Shown here: positions 15,328-23,710 of the stretch, in pieces | Numbering within the stretch: the stretch's first letter is position 1 | Layout of the letters: each line of letters begins with the position of its first letter | Origin: an uncultured Acetatifactor sp. | GTDB lineage: Bacteria > Bacillota > Clostridia > Lachnospirales > Lachnospiraceae | Direction: 5' to 3' | Length of the DNA: 32,353 nucleotides | Assembly: GCA_910579755.1 (NCBI GenBank) | Contig: CAJTVB010000026.1 | Location: 16,739-49,091, forward strand | Position numbers and translations under genes: made by a program | Notes under the pieces: generated by a model | Told to the model about the DNA's origin: nothing | Databases searched by the model: none | The model's input: the letters and a program-made list of their open reading frames with translations, nothing else

Positions 15328-15891
15328 TTATGCAAGAGCGTTGGAGCTCTTGTACAGGAAGATCATGTACAGGATGGAAGCCACAAGAGAAACGATGGCG
15401 ATAATAATGCTTGCAAAAGCAGCAAGGATATTCAGCAGAGGGATCAAAGCAAGAACAGCAATTATGATTTCTGCTGCGTAGCATACCAGGTTGATTTTCC
15501 ATACCATATGGCCGGTTTTTGCCACATCAGGCTCATTCTGCTCCAGTACGTCAGCCACGGATTTGCACACATAATAAACAATCAGGAATCCCAGTATGTA
15601 TCCTGCAATGCTAAAGAGTGCTCCGAGAAATCCGGTGCCCAGGAAAGGGATGTTTTTCAGAACGCTGACTACCATGTTTACAATGGTAAGCAAAAATGCA
15701 GTTTTGCAACCCTCGATATCCTTTCCTGCCTCATTCAGGCCTACCAGGCTGATGATGGCAAATACCAGTGCGCCGATCATGGCCAGAATATTGACGATCG
15801 GTATGATCAGCAGAACCGTGCAGACAACAGCGCCAATGGACGCGATGAACATTTTTTTCAGGCCGGAGCCCGCGTTTTGTAAATCTTGCAT
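15328..15891 (-). CDS. Small polytopic membrane protein, function unknown
   Basis: A 187-residue, very hydrophobic protein with probably five or six membrane segments (for example VVCTVLLIIPIVNILAMIGA, ILGFLIVYYVC, IIIAVLALIPLLNILAAF). The N terminus is short and amphipathic. Two segments share a LIPLLNILA-like motif, suggesting an internal duplication of a three-helix unit. No catalytic or transport signature was recognised. The start is set by AAGGAGGAAA upstream of the ATG. The protein ends Asn-Ala-Leu-Ala. It stands alone between the bidirectional terminator and rpsO. Confidence 0.8.
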   Translation of the reverse strand: MQDLQNAGSGLKKMFIASIGAVVCTVLLIIPIVNILAMIGALVFAIISLVGLNEAGKDIEGCKTAFLLTIVNMVVSVLKNIPFLGTGFLGALFSIAGYILGFLIVYYVCKSVADVLEQNEPDVAKTGHMVWKINLVCYAAEIIIAVLALIPLLNILAAFASIIIAIVSLVASILYMIFLYKSSNALA

Positions 15892-16029
15892 TTACAGTTT
15901 CCTCCTTCATGTAAAATAGATGATGCAATATACTAGATTTAATATATTACATATTACATTCTACCACATAATATGCAAAATGGGAATTAATTTTCCATGT
16001 TCTTTTTAAAACATTTTCAAAAAGAAGCA

Positions 16030-16058
16030 TTTACATTTCAGGAGAGATATGTTATCAT
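16030..16058 (+). promoter_or_regulatory. rpsO promoter
   Basis: TTTACA (16030-16035), a 17-bp spacer and TATCAT (16053-16058), about 90 bp before the rpsO start. Confidence 0.7.
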
Positions 16059-16074
16059 AACTCAGTAGATTTCA

Positions 16075-16121
16075 GCCGATGCCCGGCCTGCGGACACTCC
16101 GACCGAGGCTTAGCATCAGGC
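16075..16121 (+). ncRNA. Structured rpsO leader, possible S15 autoregulatory element
   Basis: In the leader, GATGC (16078-16082) can pair with GCATC (16113-16117), enclosing a hairpin with CGGA-CAC-TCCG and flanking GCC/GGC pairs. It ends ~13 nt before the AGGAGG site. S15 represses its own translation through 5' leader structures in several bacterial groups, with unrelated folds. That this one binds S15 is inferred from position and structure only. Confidence 0.5.
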
Positions 16122-16146
16122 GTTTTCAAATTAAAGGAGGAACGAA

Positions 16147-16413
16147 ATGATTTCAAAGGAAAAGAAAACAGCAATCATGAACGAATATGCCAGGACTCCC
16201 GGGGATACCGGTTCACCTGAGGTGCAGGTGGCAGTTCTGACCGCAAGGATCCAGGAGCTTACTGACCATCTGAAGGACAACCCCAAGGATCACCATTCCC
16301 GCCGTGGTATGCTCAAGATGGTGGGACAGAGGAGGGGACTTCTGGACTATCTGAAGAAAAAGGATATTGAGAGATATCGTTCTCTGATCGAGAGACTTGG
16401 CCTGAGAAAATAA
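16147..16413 (+). CDS. rpsO: 30S ribosomal protein S15
   Basis: An 88-residue protein, the normal S15 length. The conserved block DTGSPEVQVAVLTARI (residues 20-35), the region HHSRRGMLKMVGQRRGLLDYL, and the C-terminal RLGLRK are diagnostic. It binds the 16S rRNA central domain early in 30S assembly. AAAGGAGG precedes the ATG. It sits upstream of pnp, a conserved pairing across bacteria. Confidence 0.98.
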   Translation: MISKEKKTAIMNEYARTPGDTGSPEVQVAVLTARIQELTDHLKDNPKDHHSRRGMLKMVGQRRGLLDYLKKKDIERYRSLIERLGLRK

Positions 16414-16423
16414 ATTGTCAAAA

Positions 16424-16457
16424 AAGCGGAGACAGCCGTTTGACGGCTCCTCCGCTT
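16424..16457 (+). terminator. Hairpin after rpsO
   Basis: AAGCGGA (16424-16430) pairs with TCCGCTT (16451-16457), and AGCCGT pairs with ACGGCT around a TTG loop. The tail GTTGTG is not a U-tract. It is probably a partial terminator or an RNA-processing site that sets the rpsO/pnp ratio, rather than a full stop. Confidence 0.6.
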
Positions 16458-16561
16458 GTTGTGTGTCTGGCTGTGGGAGGATACACTGCCTTATAGAAAT
16501 GTGCCGGCGCACAAACGAGCGAGCTCATATCAGGCAGACGGGGGCAGAAGAAGCTTCCGAG

Positions 16562-16658
16562 ACCGCTGAAAAGAATATGCGGAGAGGCCGCGTGCTTTTT
16601 TCAGTAGTTTCGGTATCTTCTGTTCCTTAAGCATATAGAGAATACCGCAGGAAGCGGT
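16562..16658 (+). promoter_or_regulatory. Structured pnp leader
   Basis: CTGAAAA (16566-16572) pairs with TTTTCAG (16598-16604) around an inner GCGG/CCGC hairpin, with flanking ACCG/CGGT. A second perfect hairpin, ACCGC-AGGAA-GCGGT (16644-16658), stands immediately before the GGAGG site. In E. coli PNPase controls its own mRNA through a leader duplex. The same logic may apply here but is not shown. Confidence 0.5.
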
Positions 16659-16673
16659 GGAATGGAGGAATTT

Positions 16674-18764
16674 ATGTACAAGACTTATGAAATGGAACTG
16701 GCAGGCAGGAAGCTTTCGGTGGATATCGGACGGGTGGGAAAGCAGGCCAACGGATGTGCGTTTATGCATTATGGAGATACTGTGGTGCTCTGCACGGCTA
16801 CCGCCTCCGAAAAGCCCAGGGAGGGAATCGATTTCTTTCCCTTGAGCGTGGAATATGAAGAAAAGCTGTATGCTGTGGGAAAGATCCCCGGCGGCTTTAA
16901 CAAGAGAGAGGGCAAGGCCAGTGAAAACGCCGTTTTGACCAGCCGCGTTATTGACAGACCCATGCGTCCTCTGTTTCCCAAGGATTATCGGAATGATGTG
17001 ACCTTGAATAATCTCGTGATGAGCGTGGACCCTCAGTGCCGTCCCGAATTGGTGGCCATGATCGGTTCTGCAATTGCCACCTGCATTTCCGATATTCCTT
17101 TTGATGGTCCCTGTGCCATGACTCAGATGGGCATGGTAAATGGTGAGTTTGTGGTCAATCCTTCTCAGGAGCAGTGGAAAACAGGCGACTTAAACCTGAC
17201 TGTGGCATCCACCAGAGAAAAGGTGATTATGATCGAGGCCGGAGCCAATGAGATCCCTGAGGACAGAATGATTGAGGCCATCTACAAGGCTCATGAGATC
17301 AACCAGACAATTATTGCGTTTATCGATAAAATTGTGGCCGAGACAGGCAGAAAGAAGCACGAGTATACCAGCTGTGCAATCCCTCAGGAAATGTTTGACG
17401 AGATGAAAAGGATCGTTCCCTCCCAGGAGATGGAAACGGCTGTGTTCACGGACGACAAGCAGACCCGTGAAGAGAATATTCGGAATATAACAGCTAGGCT
17501 GGAGGAGGCCTTCGCCGAAAAAGAAGAGTGGCTTCCCATTCTGGGAGAGGCTGTTTACCAGTATGAAAAGAAGACAGTGAGAAAGATGATTCTGAAGGAC
17601 CACAAGCGTCCTGACGGCCGCGAGATTACCCAGATCCGCCCTCTTTCCGCGGAGGTTGATATTATTCCCAGAGTCCATGGATCCGCCATGTTCACCCGCG
17701 GACAGACTCAGATCTGCAATATATGTACACTGGCTCCGTTGTCCGAGCAGCAGAAGATCGACGGGCTTGATGAGAATGAGGTAAGCAAGAGATATATGCA
17801 CCATTACAATTTCCCGTCCTACTCCGTAGGCGAGACCAAGCCCTCCAGAGGCCCGGGAAGGCGTGAGATCGGTCATGGTGCTTTGGCGGAGAGGGCCTTG
17901 CTTCCGGTGCTTCCCAGCGAAGAAGAATTCCCTTATGCCATTCGCACCGTTTCGGAGACCTTTGAGTCAAATGGTTCTACTTCCATGGCCTCCACCTGTG
18001 CATCCTGCATGTCGCTGATGGCGGCAGGTGTGCCCATTAAGAAGATGGTGGCAGGAATATCCTGCGGCCTGGTGACCGGAGAGCAAGACGATGACTTTGT
18101 CCTGCTGACAGATATTCAGGGGCTGGAAGACTTCTTTGGGGATATGGATTTTAAGGTTACGGGAACCACCGAAGGAATCACAGCTATCCAGATGGATATC
18201 AAGATCCATGGATTGACCAGACCCATTGTGGAGGGAGCTATCGCAAGATGCCGGGACGCCAGAATGTTTATCATGGATACCTGTATGAAGCCGGTGATTG
18301 CCGCTCCCAGACCGGAAGTCGGAACCTATGCTCCCAAGATTATTTCTCTTCAGATTGATCCGGAGAGAATCGGAGACGTGGTGGGCCAGAGAGGCAAGAC
18401 CATCAACGAGATCATTGCCCGCACCGGTGTGAAGATTGACATTACGGATGACGGTATGGTTTCTGTCTGCGGAACGGATAAGGAAATGATGGATAAGGCC
18501 GTGGATATGGTGAAAATTATTGTCACCGACTTTGAGGAAGGACAGATTTTCAAAGGAAAGGTGGTCAGCATCAAGGAGTTTGGCGCGTTCATTGAATTTG
18601 CGCCGGGTAAGGAGGGAATGGTCCATATTTCCAAGATCGCCAGAGAGAGAATCAACCGCGTGGAGGATGTGCTGACGCTGGGGGATGTGGTAACGGTAGT
18701 ATGTCTGGGCAAGGATAAAATGGGCAGGATCAGCTTTTCCATGAAGGATGTGGCTCAGGTATAA
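16674..18764 (+). CDS. pnp: Polyribonucleotide nucleotidyltransferase (PNPase)
   Basis: A 696-residue phosphorolytic 3'-5' exoribonuclease of mRNA turnover. It has two RNase PH-like cores (about 1-215 and about 310-545, the latter with the region RPDGREITQIRPL), a KH domain with VVGQRGKTI (near 568-576), and an S1 domain from about 622 (GKVVSIKEFGAFIEF, KEGMVHIS). ATG 16674 is preferred over the in-frame ATG at 16662 because GGAGG lies between them, at correct spacing for the second, giving the usual start MYKTYEMELAGR. It probably shares transcripts with rpsO. Identification is secure. Confidence 0.98.
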   Translation: MYKTYEMELAGRKLSVDIGRVGKQANGCAFMHYGDTVVLCTATASEKPREGIDFFPLSVEYEEKLYAVGKIPGGFNKREGKASENAVLTSRVIDRPMRPLFPKDYRNDVTLNNLVMSVDPQCRPELVAMIGSAIATCISDIPFDGPCAMTQMGMVNGEFVVNPSQEQWKTGDLNLTVASTREKVIMIEAGANEIPEDRMIEAIYKAHEINQTIIAFIDKIVAETGRKKHEYTSCAIPQEMFDEMKRIVPSQEMETAVFTDDKQTREENIRNITARLEEAFAEKEEWLPILGEAVYQYEKKTVRKMILKDHKRPDGREITQIRPLSAEVDIIPRVHGSAMFTRGQTQICNICTLAPLSEQQKIDGLDENEVSKRYMHHYNFPSYSVGETKPSRGPGRREIGHGALAERALLPVLPSEEEFPYAIRTVSETFESNGSTSMASTCASCMSLMAAGVPIKKMVAGISCGLVTGEQDDDFVLLTDIQGLEDFFGDMDFKVTGTTEGITAIQMDIKIHGLTRPIVEGAIARCRDARMFIMDTCMKPVIAAPRPEVGTYAPKIISLQIDPERIGDVVGQRGKTINEIIARTGVKIDITDDGMVSVCGTDKEMMDKAVDMVKIIVTDFEEGQIFKGKVVSIKEFGAFIEFAPGKEGMVHISKIARERINRVEDVLTLGDVVTVVCLGKDKMGRISFSMKDVAQV

Positions 18765-18840
18765 GGTAAAATAGGAGGAAGCAGGGAGGCCGGCGCGGTC
18801 TCCTTGTTTTCATAACAGCGATCAAAAAGGAGGATTTGTC

Positions 18841-19293
18841 ATGCTGTCACAGGAATTATTAAAGGAGGCTTTGGGAAAGGCCCTGTCTACAGGAGCTGAT
18901 TACGCGGAGATTTTTGCAGAGCATACCCAGAGCAAAAATATCGGCATTGTGTCTGAGAAGGTGGACAAGGTTGCTGATGCGGTGATCTCCGGTGTGGGGA
19001 TCCGTATTTTCAAGGGAACAAGATGCGTGTCCGGGTCGGCTTCGTCTCTTTCCAGAGAAGCAGTGCTGGATTGTGCCTCCAGGGTGGCCGATGCCATGTC
19101 GGGCACTGCCGGCATTTCTCACATCATATTGCGAGAGCGCCTGTTTGGAGACATCCATCCTGTGAAAATTGTTCCCGGCAGTGTGGGTAATACATATAAA
19201 ATCGACTATCTTCGTCAGGCCTGCACTGCGGCGAAGGAGTATGACGCTCAGATATCTCAGGTGCTCGGATGGAGGTTGATCATAAAATATTGA
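18841..19293 (+). pseudogene. tldD: tldD, N-terminal part (frameshifted)
   Basis: A 150-residue open frame that is the N-terminal domain of TldD, from the start after AAGGAGG to QISQVLG. It then runs into out-of-frame residues WRLIIKY and stops. The TldD sequence continues in the -1 frame from about 19265 (next entry). Restoring one base between about 19258 and 19270 would give a single 457-residue protein, the normal size for the family. Both parts keep family-like sequence, so this is either a recent single-base deletion or a sequencing error. TldD with TldE forms a heterodimeric metalloprotease that degrades unfolded or flexible peptides. Confidence 0.85.
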
Positions 19294-20213
19294 TCGCCAC
19301 CAGCGAGGGACTGCTGGCCCAGGACAGACAGATTCGCACAAGAGTGATGATTTCGTCCATAGCCAGTAAGGGCGGGGAGAATCAGACCGGCGGATATAAT
19401 CCCGGAGCCAGAAAAGGCGTGGAGCTGTTTGAGGATTTTGATCCTGTGGAATTGGGAAGGAGAGCGTCCGGACAGGCTGTTACTATGCTGAACGCCGGAT
19501 ATATCGATGCCGGGACCATGCCGGTGGCTATTGAAAACGGATTTGGAGGCGTTATTTTCCATGAGGCCTGCGGACATTCGCTGGAGGCTTCCTGTGTGGC
19601 TCTGGGGCAGTCTCAGTTTGCGGGCAAGCTGGGACAGCAGATTGCCAATTCCAAAGTGACGGCCATCGATGACGGTACGATTCCCAACGGATGGGGCTCT
19701 ATTAATATTGACGATGAAGGGACTCCTTCACAAAAAAATGTATTGATTGAAAATGGTATTTTAAAAACCTACATGATTGATAAACTGAACGGACGCAGGA
19801 TGGGAATGGCGTCTACCGGAAGCTCTCGGCGGCAGAGCTATCAGTATGAGCCTACTTCCCGCATGACCAACACTTACATAGCCGCAGGCGAAGACAGAGA
19901 TGAGGATATTATCGGCTCTATTGAATATGGCCTGTATGCAAAGGAGATGGGCGGCGGTTCCGTAAACCCGGTGACAGGACAGTTCAATTTCTCTGTCATG
20001 GAAGGTTATATTATAAGGAACGGAAAGGTCTGTGAGCCGGTCAGGGGCGCCAGTCTGATCGGAAAGGGATCCGACATTATCATGAACATTGATATGGTGG
20101 GCAAAAATGTAGCCCGGGGACAGGGAATGTGCGGCGCTTCATCAGGGAGTATTCCCACCGATGTGGGACAGCCGCTGATCAGAGTATCGTCTATCACTGT
20201 GGGAGGCAGGTAA
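19269..20213 (+). pseudogene. tldD: tldD, C-terminal catalytic part (frameshifted)
   Basis: A 314-residue frame carrying the catalytic domain of TldD, including the zinc motif HEACGH (98-103 of this part; HExxxH type), and RQSYQYEPTSRMTNTYI and GVNP/GQFNFSV-like family blocks. Its first ATG (19269) overlaps the end of the N-terminal frame by 25 bp, with only a weak AGGTG upstream, so separate translation at low level is conceivable but not the normal state. The intact partner gene tldE follows 106 nt later, arguing that the pair was functional until very recently or still is. Confidence 0.85.
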
Positions 20214-20319
20214 GACAGAACGAAGTTTCACCGGCAATTCATGGATTGCTTCGGGAAGCAGGAGCGGCAAGTAAGTATTGGTGCCTGCCACAGGGATGGC
20301 AGAGTGAGAGGTAAAGAAT

Positions 20320-21663
20320 ATGACATATCAGGAATTTAAGGAAGCAGTGGTAGATGCGGCTTCCAGGATGAAAATCAAGGATTATGAGTTATATTACACA
20401 GAGGGTGAGGGTATCAATGCGGAAACCTTTCAGGAGGAAATAAAATTCTATTCTGCCCAGTCGGATTTAGGAGCCTGTTTCCGCTGTATTATAGACGGAA
20501 AAGAGGGTTATGCCTCCACGGAGAACCTGACAGGGGATGAGGCCCGGCTGTTGGTAGAGCGGGCCATGGAGAATGCCCGTTCCATAGAGAGTGAGGAAAA
20601 AGCCTATATCCATGAAAAAGGGGATACCTATGCGGTGCGTGAGCAGTCCGGTCACGAAAAGATTCAGGGAGCGGAGTTGGTGGATGCGGCGCTGAAGCTG
20701 CAGAAGGAGATCTACGATTGTGATCCCCGGGTTACCGACGGCACCCAGTCCTACATGAGCAGCGGCAGACAAAAATATGCGATCTGTAACTCAAACGGTC
20801 TGGAGCTGGAGGAGGAAATATCCTATACCGTCTGCTATGCCATGCCTCTGGTATCTGAGGGCGGAGAAATGTATGACGGTTTCAAGGTGAAGCAGGGGAG
20901 ACTGAAGGATTTTGATTTGAAGGATATTGCCGCAAGAGCGGTAGAGAAAGCCGTTTCTACCATTGGCGCCGGCAGTGTTCCAAGCGGAAAATATACGGTG
21001 GTTCTGGGAAATGAGGCCATGGCCACATTGCTGCAGACCTATTCTTCAGTTTTCTCCGGCGAGGCGGTTCAGAAGGGGATGTCCCTGCTTAAGGATAAGG
21101 AAGGGGAGAAGATTGCGGCTGATATTATAACCATTATTGACGATCCCCTGTACAAGGGCAGCATGGCAAAGAGAACCTTTGACGGGGAGGGTGTGGCCAC
21201 TTACAGGAAAAACGTTGTGGACCAGGGCGTGTTGACCACATTGCTTCACAACCTGAAAACTGCGGCTGCTGCGGGAGTGAAATCTACCGGAAACGGGCAA
21301 AAGGATTCTTATAATTCTGCAGTGGGAGTCAGCCCTTTTACCTTTTATATTCAGCCTGTGGAAGGAACTGCGGAGGATATGCTTGCTCTGGCCGGAGATG
21401 GAATCTATATTACCGGACTGGAAGGACTGCATGCCGGAGCAAACCCCATCACGGGAGATTTCTCTTTGTCGGCTGTGGGCTTTTGTATTGAGGACGGAAG
21501 GAAGGCGGCGCCGGTAAAAAATATTACGGTATCGGGAAATTTCTTTACACTGTTGAAGGAAATCGAAAAAGCGGGGGCTGACCTGGAGTTTGTAGGCGGT
21601 GTCACCCGCAGGTGCGGATCGCCCTCCGTTCTGGTGAGAAATGTGGCTATAGCAGGAAAATAG
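20320..21663 (+). CDS. tldE: TldE/PmbA family protein, TldD partner
   Basis: A 447-residue member of the TldD/PmbA family (also called PmbA). It lacks the HExxxH metal motif, as TldE subunits do. It has the family blocks GKYTVVLGNEAMATLL, KRTFDGEGVATYRKNVVDQG and GLEGLHAGANPITGDFSLSA. In the TldD-TldE heterodimer it forms the shell around the TldD active site; the complex processes small peptides such as microcin precursors and degrades unfolded chains. GAGAGGT stands before the ATG. Its place just after tldD confirms the pair. Confidence 0.93.
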   Translation: MTYQEFKEAVVDAASRMKIKDYELYYTEGEGINAETFQEEIKFYSAQSDLGACFRCIIDGKEGYASTENLTGDEARLLVERAMENARSIESEEKAYIHEKGDTYAVREQSGHEKIQGAELVDAALKLQKEIYDCDPRVTDGTQSYMSSGRQKYAICNSNGLELEEEISYTVCYAMPLVSEGGEMYDGFKVKQGRLKDFDLKDIAARAVEKAVSTIGAGSVPSGKYTVVLGNEAMATLLQTYSSVFSGEAVQKGMSLLKDKEGEKIAADIITIIDDPLYKGSMAKRTFDGEGVATYRKNVVDQGVLTTLLHNLKTAAAAGVKSTGNGQKDSYNSAVGVSPFTFYIQPVEGTAEDMLALAGDGIYITGLEGLHAGANPITGDFSLSAVGFCIEDGRKAAPVKNITVSGNFFTLLKEIEKAGADLEFVGGVTRRCGSPSVLVRNVAIAGK

Positions 21664-21686
21664 TGTGGGGCGGAAGCCGGGAAAAC

Positions 21687-22466
21687 ATGACAGAGGATAG
21701 AAAAAAGAAGTGGAGGACAGAGTATCAGGCAGTGCCGGCTGCGGCCTGCCTGATCTGCCTGATCTGCCTGATCTGTTTGGCGGGCGGTTTGCCTTTTCTA
21801 TATGGCAAAGCAGAGGAAGAGAAGAGAAAATATGCTTTGGATCCTATGCCTTGGATTACATATGATGATTCCACGGGCTCGGCGTCAGAACAGTTTTTGA
21901 ATACAGGCGCCGGGGCTGCGGCAGAAATTCTGGCAGGAGGACTGCAGGGAAGCGGCGTAATCTGGGGCGCCAGTACAGAGGGGGTTTTGATTCTGACAGC
22001 GGCTCATGTGCTGGAGGAAGCGGAGGATCTGGTCAGAGTTATTTTCGGAAACGGATCGGAGGCTGCGGCTGAAGACATTCAGATCTATGAAGAAATTGAT
22101 TTAGCCATATTGCTGGTACCATGGGAGGATATTCCGGAGAATCAGGAGAAGAGAATTTACAGGGTCCGCATTGATAAGGAGCAGTTTGATGCGCTGCAGG
22201 CCGAAGACATATGTCTGGCTGTGGGGTTTCGGGCCGGCAGGCTGGAAGGATATATGGGAAAAGTTCTGGATCCCTGGATTTTTATGGAGGAGTATGGGCA
22301 GTATATGCTTTGGGCTGAGGCGGAAATTAAGCCGGGTATGTCTGGAGGCGGTCTATTTGATGCGCAGGGAAATTTCCTGGGAATTCTTTCGGGAGGAAGC
22401 AGTGATAGTGAAGCAGCTGTGGTCCCGCTGAGCGTAATTATGTCTGTATTACAGTTTTCTTATTGA
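21687..22466 (+). CDS. Membrane-anchored trypsin-like serine protease
   Basis: A 259-residue protein with a positive N-terminus, one membrane segment (about 17-40), and an outside trypsin-like domain. The catalytic triad is visible: His107 in TAAHVLE, Asp138 in IDLAIL and Ser219 in GMSGGG. No PDZ domain follows, unlike HtrA/DegP. The membrane segment contains three exact or nearly exact 9-bp repeats encoding Leu-Ile-Cys (21749-21775). ATG 21687 is chosen because a longer frame from 21612 would run inside tldE; its ribosome site is weak, so translation may be coupled to tldE. Substrate unknown; extracytoplasmic quality control is a reasonable guess. Confidence 0.85.
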   Translation: MTEDRKKKWRTEYQAVPAAACLICLICLICLAGGLPFLYGKAEEEKRKYALDPMPWITYDDSTGSASEQFLNTGAGAAAEILAGGLQGSGVIWGASTEGVLILTAAHVLEEAEDLVRVIFGNGSEAAAEDIQIYEEIDLAILLVPWEDIPENQEKRIYRVRIDKEQFDALQAEDICLAVGFRAGRLEGYMGKVLDPWIFMEEYGQYMLWAEAEIKPGMSGGGLFDAQGNFLGILSGGSSDSEAAVVPLSVIMSVLQFSY

Positions 22467-22489
22467 CATTCTCAAAAAAATGGTAGAAT
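22463..22489 (+). promoter_or_regulatory. Candidate promoter of the GTPase pair
   Basis: TTGACA (22463-22468) and TAGAAT (22484-22489) with a short 15-bp spacer. The -35 overlaps the stop codon of the protease gene. The short spacing suggests a weak or activator-assisted promoter. No Zur-like palindrome was seen. Confidence 0.45.
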
Positions 22490-22537
22490 ATGTGAATGTA
22501 GGATTGCGGAATCTTTAAAAAGAAAGGGTGAAAGACA

Positions 22538-23701
22538 ATGACAAAAATAGATGTATTTTCCGGTTTTTTGGGAGCAGGGAAAACCACTCTGATCAAAAAG
22601 CTTTTGAAGGAGACTCTGGATGGCAGCAGGACGGTTCTCATAGAAAATGAATTCGGCGAGATCGGCATAGACGGAGGCTTTCTGAAGGAGGCGGGAATCG
22701 AGATAAAGGAAATGAATTCCGGATGTATCTGCTGTTCTCTGGTGGGAGATTTCGGTGCATCGCTGAAGGAGGTTATCGCTACCTACGCACCGGAAAGGAT
22801 TTTGATCGAGCCCTCCGGCGTGGGAAAGCTTTCGGATGTTCTGCGGGCGGTGGAAAACGTGGCATCTGATCTGGATGTTCAGGTAAACAGTGCGGTGGCC
22901 GTGGTGGATGCCTCTAAGGCGAAAATGTATATTAAGAATTTTGGAGAATTTTTTATCAATCAGATCGAATATGCAGGAACTATTCTTTTGAGCAGAACCG
23001 ATAAGGTGTCGGGTGAAAAGCTGGAGGAATGCGTGAACCTGATCCGGAAGCATAATGCAAAGGCGACGATTATTACCACTCCTTTGGATCAGCTGGAGGG
23101 GAAGGCTGTGCTGGAGACGATCGAAGGAGCCGATACCCTGGATGAGATGATGCGCAGTATGCTGGAGCATACTCAAGAGGAACACGAGCACCACCATCAT
23201 GAGCAAGAGGAACACGAGCACCATCATCATGAGCATGAGGAACACGAGCACCATCATCACGAGCATGAGGAACACGAGCACCACCATCATGAGCATGAGG
23301 AACACGAGCACCATCATCATGAGCAAGAGGAACACGAGCACCACCATCATGAGCATGAGGAGCACGAGCATCATCACCATGAGCACGGGGAGTGCAGCTG
23401 CGGTCATGATCATGACCATCATCACCATGCGGACGAAGTGTTCACCAGCTGGGGCAGGGAGACTCCTTCGTTATTTACAAGGGAGAAGGTTGAGAATATC
23501 CTGGCGGCTCTGGACAGCGGTGAATATGGCGTGATATTGCGGGCCAAGGGGATGGTTCCCGGAGAGGACAGCACATGGATATATTTTGATTATGTACCTG
23601 AGGAGCATGATATCAGAACCGGCAAGCCGGAGGTGACCGGCAAATTCTGCGTCATTGGATCGGAACTGAAGGAAAATAAGCTGGAGGAGCTTTTCCGGTA
23701 G
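22538..23701 (+). CDS. COG0523/CobW-family GTPase with His-rich repeat, putative zinc metallochaperone
   Basis: A 387-residue G3E GTPase. Walker A GFLGAGKTT is at 9-17, the metal-binding CxCC motif at 63-66 (SGCICCSL), the Walker B/IEPSG region at 90-94, and the base-specificity motif SRTD at 152-155. Residues 214-283 are seven tandem decapeptides of the type EEHEHHHHEH, followed by a CSCGHDHDHHHH cluster: some 40 histidines in all. The CobW C-terminal domain ends the protein. The family inserts or delivers metals (Zn, Co, Ni); His-rich insertions usually mark zinc handling or storage. The ribosome site is AAAGGGTG-like. The gene below it starts 9 nt after its stop, so the two are co-expressed. 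Metal identity is inferred. Confidence 0.9.
   Translation: MTKIDVFSGFLGAGKTTLIKKLLKETLDGSRTVLIENEFGEIGIDGGFLKEAGIEIKEMNSGCICCSLVGDFGASLKEVIATYAPERILIEPSGVGKLSDVLRAVENVASDLDVQVNSAVAVVDASKAKMYIKNFGEFFINQIEYAGTILLSRTDKVSGEKLEECVNLIRKHNAKATIITTPLDQLEGKAVLETIEGADTLDEMMRSMLEHTQEEHEHHHHEQEEHEHHHHEHEEHEHHHHEHEEHEHHHHEHEEHEHHHHEQEEHEHHHHEHEEHEHHHHEHGECSCGHDHDHHHHADEVFTSWGRETPSLFTREKVENILAALDSGEYGVILRAKGMVPGEDSTWIYFDYVPEEHDIRTGKPEVTGKFCVIGSELKENKLEELFR
23177..23386 (+). repeat. Seven 30-bp coding repeats (His-rich decapeptide)
   Basis: Seven exact-length 30-bp units encode Glu-Glu-His-Glu-His-His-His-His-Glu-(His/Gln). Units differ almost only at synonymous CAC/CAT positions and at the CAA/CAT final codon. 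The array is in frame, so copy-number change lengthens the metal-binding loop without breaking the gene. Confidence 0.95.
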
Positions 23702-23710
23702 GAGGTAAGG

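Noticed and set aside
15328..15345. C-terminal Asn-Ala-Leu-Ala of the membrane protein as an ssrA-like degradation tag
   Set aside because: It lacks the final Ala-Ala of the tag, and in such an Ala/Leu-rich protein the match is not informative.
22467..22537. Zur operator before the His-rich GTPase
   Set aside because: No TCGTAAT-type inverted repeat was found; zinc control remains unproved.
23177..23386. CRISPR array
   Set aside because: Repeats are contiguous, in frame and without spacers; they encode a His-rich loop.
23199..23534. Thr/Ser/Met-rich 111-residue frame
   Set aside because: It is the +1 shadow of the His-rich 30-bp repeat array.
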